From contig JAFWFU010000010.1 in assembly GCA_017515425.1 (NCBI GenBank), positions 1 through 34,641 on the forward strand: 34,641 nucleotides of DNA, written 5' to 3'. This document shows positions 1 to 7,763 of the stretch, piece by piece; positions within the stretch are counted from its first letter, which is position 1; the number at the start of each line of letters is the position of its first letter. Source of the DNA: Mogibacterium sp. (GTDB lineage Bacteria > Bacillota > Clostridia > Peptostreptococcales > Anaerovoracaceae). The notes under the pieces were generated by a model. That model was not told the DNA's origin. It did not search any database and was given only the letters and a program-made list of their open reading frames with translations. A program made the translations under genes and the position numbers.

Positions 1-2291
1 AAGGAGAAGAATTCAGCTTCCTCCGCGATTTCATCAGCAGTCATGGCTGCACGGGGAACCTCTATCATAGTTCCCACCATATACTTCATCTGATCGCCCG
101 ACTCGGCAATAAGCCTGTCAGCCACTTCGGTAATAGTTTTCTTTACGAAGGAAAGCTCCTTGACATGACCGATTAGCGGAACCATGATTTCCGGAACTAT
201 ATCCAGTCCCTCTTCCTTCCTTACCTCAAGAGCAGCGGAGATGATCGCCTCTGTCTGCATCTCTGCGATTTCAGGATATGTGACGGCGAGCCTGCAACCT
301 CTATGTCCGAGCATTGGGTTGAACTCGTGGAGCTCCAAAGTCTTGTTGACTACCTTATCATAAGGAATGCCGAACTGCTCAGATACCTTCTTAATATCCT
401 CGTCCGTCTTAGGCAGGAACTCATGGAGAGGCGGATCGAGCAGCCTGATAGTGACAGGCATATCGCCCATTGCCTTGTAAATCCCCTTGAAATCCTCCTT
501 CTGATAAAGCAGAAGCCCTGCGAGAGCCTCTCTCCTTTCCTCTTCACTGTCTGCGAGAATCATGCGTCTGATTTTAGGAATTCTCTCATCTTCGAAGAAC
601 ATATGCTCCGTGCGGCAAAGTCCGATTCCTTCCGCTCCGAATTTCACGCCCTGCTCAGCGTCCTTTGGATTGTCGGCATTCGTCCTTACCTTGAGAGTCC
701 TCGCTTCATCAGCCCATTCCATAATCTGACCGAAGTCTCCTGAAAGCTCAGGCGTTACGGTCTTTATCGACTCGGCATATACCTTTCCGTCTGAACCATT
801 GAGGGAAATGCTGTCTCCCTCTTTATACACCTTGCCGCCCACGGTAAGGGTCTTTCCAGCCTCATCAACTATAATCTCCTTGCAGCCTGCAACGCAGCAT
901 TTACCCATTCCTCTGGCTACTACAGCCGCATGGGAAGTCATTCCGCCGCGCGCCGTCAGTATTCCTTCTGCGGCTACCATTCCTGCGAGATCCTCAGGGC
1001 TGGTCTCTTCTCTTACGAGAATTACCTTCTTGCCCTCGGAAGCAGCCACGGCAGCCTCATCAGCGTTGAAGCAAATCTGACCTGCGGCAGCACCAGGTGA
1101 TGCCGGAAGTCCTGTTGCAATCGCGGACGCAGCCTTGAGCTCCTCAGCGTCAAAGGTCGGGTGGAGGAGCTGGTCAATATGCTCAGGCTCTATTCTCATA
1201 ACGGCAGTATCTTCATCAATGACGCCCTCTTTTACGAGATCTACCGCGATTTTTACAGCGGCAGCCGCCGTCCTCTTTCCGTTTCTTGTCTGCAGCATAT
1301 AGAGCTTTCTATCCTCTACGGTGAACTCCATATCCTGCATATCCTTATAATGAGACTCCAGCGTGTCTGCAATCTTCTCAAATCTTTCATATACCTCAGG
1401 GAAGGCGTCAGCCATCTCGGAAATAGGCTGCGGCGTTCTGATCCCTGCCACGACGTCCTCACCCTGCGCGTTTACGAGGAATTCTCCGAAGAGCTCATTC
1501 TCTCCCGTCGCTGGGTTTCTCGTAAATGCAACGCCCGTACCCGAGTCATTTCCGCTGTTTCCGAATACCATGGACTGAATGTTTACGGCAGTTCCGAGAG
1601 AGTCGGAAATTCCGTTGAGCTTTCTATAGAGAATGGCTCTTTCGTCATTCCAGGATCTGAATACAGCGGCGATAGCCTCCAAGAGCTGATCCTTTGGCTC
1701 CTGCGGGAATTCGCGCCCAAGCTCCCTTTTCACGACTTCCTTATAGCCTTTGATAATCTCCTTCAAATCGTCAGTCGTAAGATCAACGTCAAATTCAACG
1801 CCTGACTTTGCCTTCTGACCGTCGAATACCGCGTCGAAATTCGACTTCTTAATCTCCATTACGACGTCGCCGAACATCTGAATAAATCTTCTGTAGCTGT
1901 CGTATGCGAACCTGTCATTTCCTGTCTTTTTGGCAAGGCCCTCTACTGCAATATCGTTGAGTCCGAGGTTCAAAATCGTGTCCATCATGCCGGGCATGGA
2001 AACAGGCGCACCCGATCTTACCGATACGAGAAGCGGGTTTTCCGTGTCGCCGAACTTCTTGCCCATTACCTCTTCGAGATCAGCAATATGCTGCCATACC
2101 TCTTCGATAATAGCCTCGTCTATCCTGCCGCCGTCGTCGGAATACTTCTTACAAGCCTCGGTTGTAATCGTAAAGCCGAAAGGAACGGGAAGCCCTATAT
2201 TCGTCATCTCAGCGAGGTTCGCACCCTTGCCGCCGAGAAGATTTCTCATATCTTTAGTTCCTTCGTTAAATGAATAAACAAATTTCCCCAT
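1..2291 (-). CDS. ppdK: pyruvate, phosphate dikinase, C-terminus cut by window edge
   Basis: This cytosolic enzyme interconverts pyruvate + ATP + Pi and PEP + AMP + PPi, a PPi-linked glycolytic step common in anaerobic Clostridia. The frame is open from ATG at 2291 to base 1, about 763 of the roughly 875 residues usual for the family. The N-terminal ATP-grasp domain opens with MGKFVYSFNEG and LLGGKGANLAEM. The swivelling phosphohistidine domain carries GGMTSHAAVVARGMG with the catalytic His at residue 454, and the start of the PEP/pyruvate barrel shows GIGLCRTEHMFF. The frame stops at EEAEFFSF, just where the family motif FSFGTNDLTQ begins, so the catalytic Cys near residue 831 lies outside the window. 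GGAGAG lies about 9 bases before the ATG. The neighbouring string phoH-ybeY-era-recO-glyS-ppdK is common in Bacillota. No PpsR-type regulatory kinase gene is seen between glyS and ppdK. Confidence 0.97.
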   Translation of the reverse strand, partial: MGKFVYSFNEGTKDMRNLLGGKGANLAEMTNIGLPVPFGFTITTEACKKYSDDGGRIDEAIIEEVWQHIADLEEVMGKKFGDTENPLLVSVRSGAPVSMPGMMDTILNLGLNDIAVEGLAKKTGNDRFAYDSYRRFIQMFGDVVMEIKKSNFDAVFDGQKAKSGVEFDVDLTTDDLKEIIKGYKEVVKRELGREFPQEPKDQLLEAIAAVFRSWNDERAILYRKLNGISDSLGTAVNIQSMVFGNSGNDSGTGVAFTRNPATGENELFGEFLVNAQGEDVVAGIRTPQPISEMADAFPEVYERFEKIADTLESHYKDMQDMEFTVEDRKLYMLQTRNGKRTAAAAVKIAVDLVKEGVIDEDTAVMRIEPEHIDQLLHPTFDAEELKAASAIATGLPASPGAAAGQICFNADEAAVAASEGKKVILVREETSPEDLAGMVAAEGILTARGGMTSHAAVVARGMGKCCVAGCKEIIVDEAGKTLTVGGKVYKEGDSISLNGSDGKVYAESIKTVTPELSGDFGQIMEWADEARTLKVRTNADNPKDAEQGVKFGAEGIGLCRTEHMFFEDERIPKIRRMILADSEEERREALAGLLLYQKEDFKGIYKAMGDMPVTIRLLDPPLHEFLPKTDEDIKKVSEQFGIPYDKVVNKTLELHEFNPMLGHRGCRLAVTYPEIAEMQTEAIISAALEVRKEEGLDIVPEIMVPLIGHVKELSFVKKTITEVADRLIAESGDQMKYMVGTMIEVPRAAMTADEIAEEAEFFS

Positions 2292-2340
2292 AACTATACT
2301 CTCCGTTTTACTAATCTGTAATCTCCGTTTATCAAAATGC

Positions 2341-2366
2341 GAATCCGGGATTTGTTGCCCGGATTC
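2341..2366 (-). terminator. perfect 9-bp hairpin in the ppdK leader
   Basis: GAATCCGGG and CCCGGATTC pair perfectly around an 8-base loop. On the minus strand the hairpin is followed only by GCATTTTG, a weak U-tract. It lies downstream of the putative ppdK promoter and about 50 bases before the start codon. It could be a leaky terminator or attenuator for ppdK, or a stabilising 5' stem. Confidence 0.5.
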
Positions 2367-2380
2367 ATAATAACCCCGAT

Positions 2381-2409
2381 ATTCTAAACTCATTCCGCAG
2401 AAAAAGCAA
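2381..2409 (-). promoter_or_regulatory. putative ppdK promoter
   Basis: On the minus strand TTGCTT (2409-2404) is followed after exactly 17 bases by TAGAAT (2386-2381). This is a reasonable sigma-A type promoter about 90 bases before the ppdK ATG, upstream of the leader hairpin. Confidence 0.5.
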
Positions 2410-2589
2410 GCTTTTGCAAAACTCTCTTTATATTGACTCCAAAATCGTTCTACTTCCAAACATTCAAACCGCAATCTATTCAATCATCTTAACGAATTTG
2501 CCACTTGTGTTCTTTAAATGTTTACATATTGCTTAAAAATAATAGAAATGAATAAAACCAGCTTACATACAATATAGCCAAACCTAACG

Positions 2590-2694
2590 CTATAACAAAG
2601 GCTTTGGTATATTTTTTTCTTTTATATTTCGAACAATATTAACTCCAGCTACGAATGTTACTACACATCCAATTACCGCATCGAATAAAAGCAT
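2590..2694 (-). pseudogene. small membrane peptide gene, copy 1, frameshifted
   Basis: The ATG at 2694 is preceded by GGAGAG at good spacing. The product is a 34-residue peptide starting MLLFDAVIGC, with one hydrophobic helix and a basic end (RNIKEKN). It is a diverged copy of the 56-codon gene at 2745-2915 (MLLFDTVIGC...). After residue 27 the similarity continues in another frame: AFVIALGLAILYV against ALIIALGLAILYV in copy 2. Restoring one A to the A7 run at 2612-2618 would give a 57-residue protein ending near 2522. I do not recognise the family. A longer in-frame start at 2781 exists but has no ribosome site, and the paralogue starts at the MLLFD methionine. It may be a pseudogene, a truncated functional peptide, or an assembly error. 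Confidence 0.6.
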
Positions 2695-2744
2695 ACTATT
2701 TCTCTCCACATAACTACATATCAGGTTAATCGCTGTCGCAATCT

Positions 2745-2915
2745 TCATGCCGATATAAAAAATATCAGCAGATAAGACCATCTTACATACAATATAGCCA
2801 ACCCTAATGCTATAATCAACGCTTTCATGTATTTTTTGTGTTTTATATTTCTAACAATACTAAATCCAGCTATAATTGTTACTGTGCATCCGATTACAGT
2901 GTCGAACAAAAGCAT
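2745..2915 (-). CDS. small hydrophobic membrane peptide, copy 2 (56 aa)
   Basis: The ATG at 2915 follows GGGGGAGCAAG, a very strong ribosome site. The product starts MLLFDTVIGC, with a hydrophobic stretch at about residues 6-20, a basic hinge (VRNIKHKKYMK, residues 21-31) and a second hydrophobic stretch at about 32-56 (ALIIALGLAILYV...). That is two predicted membrane helices with a positive loop and no enzymatic motif. I do not recognise the family. Its short length, strong initiation site and tandem duplicate resemble type I toxin or holin-like peptides, but this rests on architecture only. A plus-strand extended -10 sequence lies inside its 3' half, and a terminator with a strong plus-strand T-tract lies beyond its 5' end. 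Confidence 0.6.
   Translation of the reverse strand: MLLFDTVIGCTVTIIAGFSIVRNIKHKKYMKALIIALGLAILYVRWSYLLIFFISA
2808..2816 (+). promoter_or_regulatory. possible antisense extended -10 element
   Basis: The plus strand reads TGCTATAAT, an extended -10 consensus, inside the 3' half of the copy 2 peptide gene. No good -35 is visible. The equivalent place in copy 1 reads CGCTATAAC, a poorer match. A transcript from here would run across the start of copy 2 to the terminator at 3043-3090. Confidence 0.3.
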
Positions 2916-2984
2916 CTTGCTCCCCCTCTGTCTACTTTTTGTTTATCACTTCAAACCTTTATCTTCAAAAATCTTCTTTGCTGA

Positions 2985-2993
2985 ATTATATCA
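2985..2993 (-). promoter_or_regulatory. extended -10 promoter of the small-peptide pair
   Basis: On the minus strand TGATATAAT gives a consensus -10 with an upstream TG. It lies about 70 bases before the copy 2 start codon. No convincing -35 was found. Confidence 0.4.
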
Positions 2994-3037
2994 TGTAACA
3001 TAGTCTTTTTATACACAAATCACCTCGGATTGCGCGC

Positions 3038-3090
3038 AAAAAGACTCGGCGTTTGGGTTTCTCCTCAGTCTGCCGAGTCCTTTTTATTTT
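3038..3090. terminator. bidirectional rho-independent terminator
   Basis: GACTCGGC (3043-3050) pairs with GCCGAGTC (3072-3079). On the minus strand the stem is followed by TTTTTGCGCG, suited to ending glyS transcription. On the plus strand it is followed by CTTTTTATTTTT, a stronger T-tract, although no plus-strand gene precedes it. Confidence 0.8.
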
Positions 3091-3176
3091 TATCCTTTTT
3101 CAAATCTTCGTTAAGACTACATAAAACGACCTAAACTATTGCATATGCAGGGTTCAGCTCTCAATTCCGTCAGTTC

Positions 3177-4613
3177 CTAGAAACGCAGCCTTTCCTCTAT
3201 ATAGGCTTTGATCTCTGAAATCGGCACTCTCACCTGCTCCATGCTGTCTCTGTCTCTTATGGTGACGGATTTATCCTCCGCGGTGTCGAAATCGACGCAT
3301 ATGCTGAAAGGCGTCCCTATCTCGTCCTCTCTCCTATATCTCTTGCCGATAGAGCCGGAAGCGTCATACTCGACCATGAAGTATTTGCTCAGCTCTTCAT
3401 ATACGGGAAGCGCCACGTCCTCAAGCTTCTTTGAAAGCGGCAGTACGGCAGCCTTATAAGGTGCGAGCGCTGGGTGAAGTCTCAGCACGGTTCTCATATC
3501 CTCTTTGCCATTTCCGTCAGTCAGGACTTCCTCATCATAGGCGTCAACCAGGAATGCGAGGACGAGCCTCTCCACTCCCACCGACGGCTCTATGCAGTAG
3601 GGCACATATCTCTCATTCGTCTCAGGGTCGAGATAGCTCATATCCTCGCCCGAGGTAGTCTGATGTGCCATGAGGTCATAGTCAGTACGGGAAGCCACGC
3701 CCCAAAGCTCTCCCCAGCCGAATGGGAATAGATACTCTATATCCGTGGTCGCATTGCTATAATGCGACAGCTCCTCTTCGCTATGGTCTCTGAGCCTCGT
3801 ATATTCCTCGCTGAGCCCTAGGCTTTTCAGGAAGCCCGCGCAATAGTCCTTCCAATATGCGAACCAATCCAGCTCCGTGCCCGGCTTGCAGAAAAATTCA
3901 AGCTCCATTTGCTCGAACTCTCTGACCCTGAATATGAAATTCCCCGGCGTTATCTCGTTACGGAAGGATTTTCCCACCTGAGCTATGCCGAATGGTATCT
4001 TCTTGCGAGCCGTTCTCTGGACGTTCTTAAAATTGACGAATATACCCTGAGCCGTCTCCGGTCTCATATATATCTCAGCGGCGGAGTCCTCTGTTACGCC
4101 CTGGAAGGTCTTGAACATGAGGTTGAACTGCCTTATTCCCGTAAAATCCGACTTTCCGCATGACGGGCATTTAACGCCCTTCTCCGCGATAAAGGCTTCC
4201 ATTTCTTCCTTGTCCCAGCCGTCGACAATCGCCTCATCATCAGGCTTTTGCTCCTTTAGATAATCCTCGATAAGCTGATCGGCTCTGTATCTGGTCTTAC
4301 AGGATCTGCAATCTATGAGAGGATCGCTGAATCCACCTACATGACCCGAAGCCACCCAAGTCTTAGGGTTCATCAGAATTGCGGCATCAAGCCCTACATT
4401 CATAGCAGACTCTCTGACGAATTTCTGTCTCCATGCGTCCTTTATATTATTCTTGAACTCCACGCCGAGGGGACCGAAATCCCATGTATTGGCAAGCCCG
4501 CCATAAATCTCCGAGCCTGGGAAAATATAGCCTCTATTCTTGCAGAGCGCAATAATCTTCTCCATTGTAACGGCTCTCTCCGTTACAGGTATATCCTTTT
4601 TATCAATCGCCAT
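3177..4613 (-). CDS. glyS: glycyl-tRNA synthetase (dimeric, single-chain type)
   Basis: This class II synthetase charges tRNA-Gly with glycine using ATP in the cytosol. Its 478 residues match the alpha2 form found in many Clostridia and in eukaryotes rather than the split GlyQ/GlyS tetramer. The N-terminus ([26 protein letters not shown] at residues 24-50) is diagnostic. Two CxxC pairs at residues 102/105 and 149/152 form a probable zinc knot, followed by RQFNLMF. Later come [14 protein letters not shown] and, near residue 345, [14 protein letters not shown] (motif 3). The anticodon-binding domain fills the last 100 residues. The ATG follows AGGAAGG. The 100-base leader shows no obvious T-box. 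It is probably co-transcribed with the gene at 4717-5385. Confidence 0.97.
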   Translation of the reverse strand: MAIDKKDIPVTERAVTMEKIIALCKNRGYIFPGSEIYGGLANTWDFGPLGVEFKNNIKDAWRQKFVRESAMNVGLDAAILMNPKTWVASGHVGGFSDPLIDCRSCKTRYRADQLIEDYLKEQKPDDEAIVDGWDKEEMEAFIAEKGVKCPSCGKSDFTGIRQFNLMFKTFQGVTEDSAAEIYMRPETAQGIFVNFKNVQRTARKKIPFGIAQVGKSFRNEITPGNFIFRVREFEQMELEFFCKPGTELDWFAYWKDYCAGFLKSLGLSEEYTRLRDHSEEELSHYSNATTDIEYLFPFGWGELWGVASRTDYDLMAHQTTSGEDMSYLDPETNERYVPYCIEPSVGVERLVLAFLVDAYDEEVLTDGNGKEDMRTVLRLHPALAPYKAAVLPLSKKLEDVALPVYEELSKYFMVEYDASGSIGKRYRREDEIGTPFSICVDFDTAEDKSVTIRDRDSMEQVRVPISEIKAYIEERLRF

Positions 4614-4716
4614 ATGACTTCCTTCCTAAAGTGAAAATTTCTTTATTTATTGCAATTCTTCTGATTGCTAATTTCTGTCAGTTCTAATGACTGCATTTTG
4701 ACTGCAATCCTTATAA

Positions 4717-5385
4717 CTACAGCTCTTCCTCGTTTTTGAATTCTTCCTCTGCTGCGAATTTGAATTCCTCGGCTTCCGCGTCAACCGCCTCGCCCTCTCC
4801 TTCATTCGGCTTGCATTTCTCAGCCACATCATCCACAATGCTCTTCACCTTATCGGCAGCAGTCTTGGCAGTCTTTTCGATTGAATCCATAATCTCATCA
4901 ATCTTGCCGCTCTTTTCAAAATCATTGATTTTATCCACGCCCTTTTGCGCGACTTCCTTCGCCTTATCATATGCGCCTACTACCTTGCCGTTGATGTCGA
5001 CAAACTCTCCCTTGTCGGTTACGAAGTCAATACTGCATTTGGTGCCAAGCGCAGCCACTACTCCGAGGATTGCACCCCAAGGCACGAGAACCGCACCGAT
5101 AACCCCAGCCGTGAGCGGGAAGTTCACGATTACCTTTTCGTCCTTCTTGACGAGGATTTTAGACACATTACCCTTGTCAATAATCTTCTTCATCTTGATG
5201 AAGAGCGGGTTTTCCCTAAATGGTTTGCCGGCTGCATAGGCATAGTTCTTATTCATGGATTCCTCAACCGCTATGATTGCGTCCACCACGCTGCCCTCAG
5301 CCTTCTCGAGAGCTTCCTTAGCCTCCGCATAGGTGCAGCCCGTCCTATCCTTTACCAATTCGATTTTTTCAAGATTTATTTCCAT
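4717..5385 (-). CDS. UBA-like / DUF4342 domain protein
   Basis: The N-terminal 35 residues (VKDRTGCTYAEAKEALEKAEG) are a UBA-like or EF-Ts-like three-helix motif. The middle has the FPLTAGVIGAVLVPWGAI hydrophobic segment typical of DUF4342, one likely membrane-associated stretch. The last 90 residues are charged, apparently helical, and end in a Glu-rich tail (EEEFKNEEEL). The molecular function is unknown. I chose the ATG at 5385, giving 222 residues, because GGGAGGG lies 6 bases ahead of it and it begins one base after the recO stop; an in-frame ATG at 5418 would overlap recO and has no ribosome site. The tight spacing indicates translational coupling within the recO operon. Confidence 0.85.
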   Translation of the reverse strand: MEINLEKIELVKDRTGCTYAEAKEALEKAEGSVVDAIIAVEESMNKNYAYAAGKPFRENPLFIKMKKIIDKGNVSKILVKKDEKVIVNFPLTAGVIGAVLVPWGAILGVVAALGTKCSIDFVTDKGEFVDINGKVVGAYDKAKEVAQKGVDKINDFEKSGKIDEIMDSIEKTAKTAADKVKSIVDDVAEKCKPNEGEGEAVDAEAEEFKFAAEEEFKNEEEL

Positions 5386-5386
5386 T

Positions 5387-6145
5387 TTATCCCTCCCCAT
5401 ATGGTTTACCAAGTACATTTACATCAAGATAACGCTCGGTATAGTTAGCGAGAATCTCCCTCGCCGCATTGGCATCTTCCTTCTTCATGTCGATTTTTTC
5501 AAATGCCTTTAGCGGTTTGGATTCAAAATATCGAAGCACATTGATTATATCGAAGCTGGGCTTGTAAATCAACGAAGCTCCGCCCTGATTTTCAACTTCC
5601 GCACATTCGGGGCAGACAATTCCCCCCGACGATACCGATAGCATTCTCGGCGCCTGAATATCCGCAAGAGCTCTGCCGCAGTTTACGCAGCATTCAAGCT
5701 CCGGCATAACACCGAGCATTCTTAGCGACTTAACGATAAAGGCGAAGAGAAGGGTCTCCGCGCTGCTCTTGGCGACGGCGACGGAATCGAGAAATTCCAG
5801 GCTCAGCTTAAAAAGAGCCGGCATGGCAACCCCCTCGTCCAATACCTTCTCCAAATACTCCAAAAAAGCAGCCGCCGTCATATAGCGGTTTATATCCTCG
5901 CCTATCGAATAATAGCTGTGAAGGACGCTCGCAGAATTTATGCTATAGGCTTCCCTTCCCTTGAATATATCGTATTCAGCGTGGGTAAAGGGTCTCAGAG
6001 CGAGCGCCGCCTTGCTCTTGCTCCTTTCGTTGATTGACGTGCCTGCGGAGAGCTTTCCATACTGCCTCGTAAAGATCACGATCATGCGCCTGTTATTCGC
6101 GATTTTTCGCTGCCTCAGCACTATGCCTTCCGCACTAACAATCAT
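5387..6145 (-). CDS. recO: DNA repair protein RecO
   Basis: RecO mediates loading of RecA onto SSB-coated single-stranded DNA in the RecFOR pathway and anneals complementary strands. Its 252 residues are the usual length. The N-terminal OB fold begins with EGIVLRQRKIANNRRMIVIF. The C-terminal helical domain carries a four-cysteine zinc finger: CVNCG at residues 153/156 and CPEC at 178/181. The first 11 bases overlap the end of era, and its stop is one base from the next start, so era, recO and the DUF4342 gene are translationally linked. Gene order and length agree with family expectation and nothing looks damaged. Confidence 0.96.
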   Translation of the reverse strand: MIVSAEGIVLRQRKIANNRRMIVIFTRQYGKLSAGTSINERSKSKAALALRPFTHAEYDIFKGREAYSINSASVLHSYYSIGEDINRYMTAAAFLEYLEKVLDEGVAMPALFKLSLEFLDSVAVAKSSAETLLFAFIVKSLRMLGVMPELECCVNCGRALADIQAPRMLSVSSGGIVCPECAEVENQGGASLIYKPSFDIINVLRYFESKPLKAFEKIDMKKEDANAAREILANYTERYLDVNVLGKPYGEG

Positions 6146-7046
6146 CCTTATATCCCCAATTTCTTATAATGCGCTCGGAGTCGCGCCAATTCTCCTTGAC
6201 CTTCACCCAGAGGCTGAGATATACCCTGCCCCCGATAAGTCTCTCTATATCCTTACGCGCAGCCTTGCCTACGCCCTTTAGCTTATTCCCGTTCTTTCCG
6301 ATAATAATACCCTTATGCGATTTCTTCTCGCAGTAAATCACAGCGCCTATCTCGGTGATGTCCTTTTCGTCCTCAGCCTCTTCGAAGCTTTCAATCTCAA
6401 CGAAAATGCCATGCGGGACTTCCTCTTTAAGATAGGTCATCAGCTTTTCCCTGATTATCTCGCTGACTATAAATCTCTCGGGGTGGTTCGTGGCAATATC
6501 CTCAGGATAATACATAGGGCCTTCGCTCATATATCCTGCCAGCCTGTCCCTGAGCATGATGATATTGTCGCCCTTGAGAGCCGAAACGCCGTATATATCG
6601 TCGAAGATCTTCGTTTCCTCGTATCTCTTATACAGCCTCAGATAGTCATCAGGGCTGATAATATCCGTCTTGTTTATGGCAAGCAGGCATGGGCAATCCA
6701 CATCTTGCAGCAGCTTAAGAACCGCCTCATCACCCCTGCCGAAGTCCTGAGTTCCGTCAACGATAAGCACGATAACGTCAACTCCATTCAAGGTGTTGAC
6801 CGCGGTCTCATTTATGGCTGTCCCGAGCTTATTATGAGGCTTGTGAATTCCCGGAGTGTCGAGGAAGATCATCTGAATGCCTTCTCCGTCCTCATATTCA
6901 AGGTCTGTATAAATGCCTGTTATTCTGTTTAGCGTCGTCTGCGGCTTGGCAGATGTAATGGCGATCTTCTCTCCTAGCATGGAGTTCATCAAGGTGGATT
7001 TGCCGACATTCGGTCTGCCTATTATTCCGATAAAGCCTGATTTCAT
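6135..7046 (-). CDS. era: GTPase Era
   Basis: Era is an essential GTPase that binds the 3' end of 16S rRNA and helps 30S subunit maturation. All G motifs are visible: GRPNVGKST at residues 10-18, DTPG at 63-66 and NKTD at 125-128. The C-terminal KH domain contains GIIIGKNGNKLKGVG, the RNA-binding GxxG loop. The length, 303 residues, is standard. The start ATG at 7046 has only a weak upstream AGGAAATAAAGAAAAG. About 100 bases separate it from ybeY; that spacer contains GCACGTC twice. The dgkA and cdd genes often found between ybeY and era are absent. Confidence 0.98.
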   Translation of the reverse strand: MKSGFIGIIGRPNVGKSTLMNSMLGEKIAITSAKPQTTLNRITGIYTDLEYEDGEGIQMIFLDTPGIHKPHNKLGTAINETAVNTLNGVDVIVLIVDGTQDFGRGDEAVLKLLQDVDCPCLLAINKTDIISPDDYLRLYKRYEETKIFDDIYGVSALKGDNIIMLRDRLAGYMSEGPMYYPEDIATNHPERFIVSEIIREKLMTYLKEEVPHGIFVEIESFEEAEDEKDITEIGAVIYCEKKSHKGIIIGKNGNKLKGVGKAARKDIERLIGGRVYLSLWVKVKENWRDSERIIRNWGYKDDC

Positions 7047-7147
7047 ATCTTTTCTTTATTTCCTATTTAATTCCCTAGCCTGCGCACGTCGTCTGCACGT
7101 CTGCTAAGGCTCCTCACAACACAATATACCGTAGTGACCGAAGAATC

Positions 7148-7651
7148 TTAATCGCCTATTGCGGATAATACCGCCTCTTCCTTCGCTCTCATCGTGCGCC
7201 GCTCCTCTTCATCAATATGGTCATAGCCTAAGAGGTGCATAATGCTATGCACAAAGAGATATAATATCTCCCGTTTCTCTCCCGTTCCGTATTCCTCAGC
7301 CTGCCTCAGAGCCTGTTCATGGCAGATAACCACATCACCCATAAGCAGGGCGGATTTTTCATCACGCCTCGCCATATCCCTGAGCATATCCTCACGGTTT
7401 TCATACTGCGGGAAGCTGAGGACGTCGGTCACCTTGTCCTTTCCTCTATAATCCCTATTGAGCGCCCTTATTCCCTCATCATCAACTATGCTCACAGCTA
7501 TCTCGACATCTATGCCAGGCATGGCTAAGCCGAGAGCCTCAAGCTCTTCTCCGAATTCACGCCCTAAAGCCTCATCAGCAGCCCTTCGGAAAAGCCCCTT
7601 CATCTCGTCCGTCAGAATGGCTCTTTCATCACTATATACAATCTCCGTCAT
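7148..7651 (-). CDS. ybeY: endoribonuclease YbeY
   Basis: YbeY is a metal-dependent single-strand RNase required for 16S rRNA 3'-end maturation and 70S ribosome quality control. The signature HSIMHLLGYDH gives the three zinc-ligand histidines at residues 135, 139 and 145. Upstream, the conserved YRGKDKVTDVLSFP lies at residues 68-81. The 167-residue length is normal. The ribosome site is poor (CGGA close to the ATG), so initiation may depend on coupling or on the 8-bp repeat leader. It sits between phoH and era, its usual place, and the three genes serve ribosome biogenesis and RNA metabolism. Confidence 0.97.
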   Translation of the reverse strand: MTEIVYSDERAILTDEMKGLFRRAADEALGREFGEELEALGLAMPGIDVEIAVSIVDDEGIRALNRDYRGKDKVTDVLSFPQYENREDMLRDMARRDEKSALLMGDVVICHEQALRQAEEYGTGEKREILYLFVHSIMHLLGYDHIDEEERRTMRAKEEAVLSAIGD

Positions 7652-7694
7652 TTTTCCGTATTCGCTTAATATCCTTCCTCGGCTCAGTGCTCCT

Positions 7695-7758
7695 CTTTAC
7701 TTCTTTACTTCTTTACTTCTTTATCTCTTTACCTATTTACTTCTTTGGTACTTTACTT
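7695..7758. repeat. eight tandem 8-bp units between phoH and ybeY
   Basis: The plus strand reads CTTTACTT three times, then CTTTATCT, CTTTACCT, ATTTACTT, CTTTGGTA and CTTTACTT, an unbroken 8-base period over 64 bases. The array fills most of the spacer from just after the phoH stop to about 44 bases before the ybeY start. The minus-strand transcript would be AAGUAAAG repeats, with no secondary structure. Confidence 0.85.
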
Positions 7759-7763
7759 AATTC

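Larger units (their letters stand above)
2562..2915. repeat. two diverged tandem copies of a ~133-bp unit
   Basis: Bases 2562-2694 and 2782-2915 align along their full length, both beginning CTTACATACAATATAGCCA on the plus strand and ending at the start codon of the small peptide. The lengths are 133 and 134 bases; the one-base difference is in an A run that breaks copy 1. Similarity is clear but far from identical, so the duplication is not recent. Confidence 0.8.

Noticed and set aside
1161-1805. 214-codon plus-strand frame
   Set aside because: It lies opposite the ppdK gene, has no ribosome site and no recognisable family; it is a shadow frame of the conserved minus-strand protein.
4614-4716. 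Possible T-box leader before the glycyl-tRNA synthetase gene
   Set aside because: Only about 100 bases are available, no AGGGUGG-type T-box sequence or terminator/antiterminator pair is seen, and the gene follows an upstream gene in the same operon.
7082-7102. GCACGTC repeated twice upstream of era
   Set aside because: Two 7-base copies in a GC-rich patch are too little to call an operator or a repeat array.
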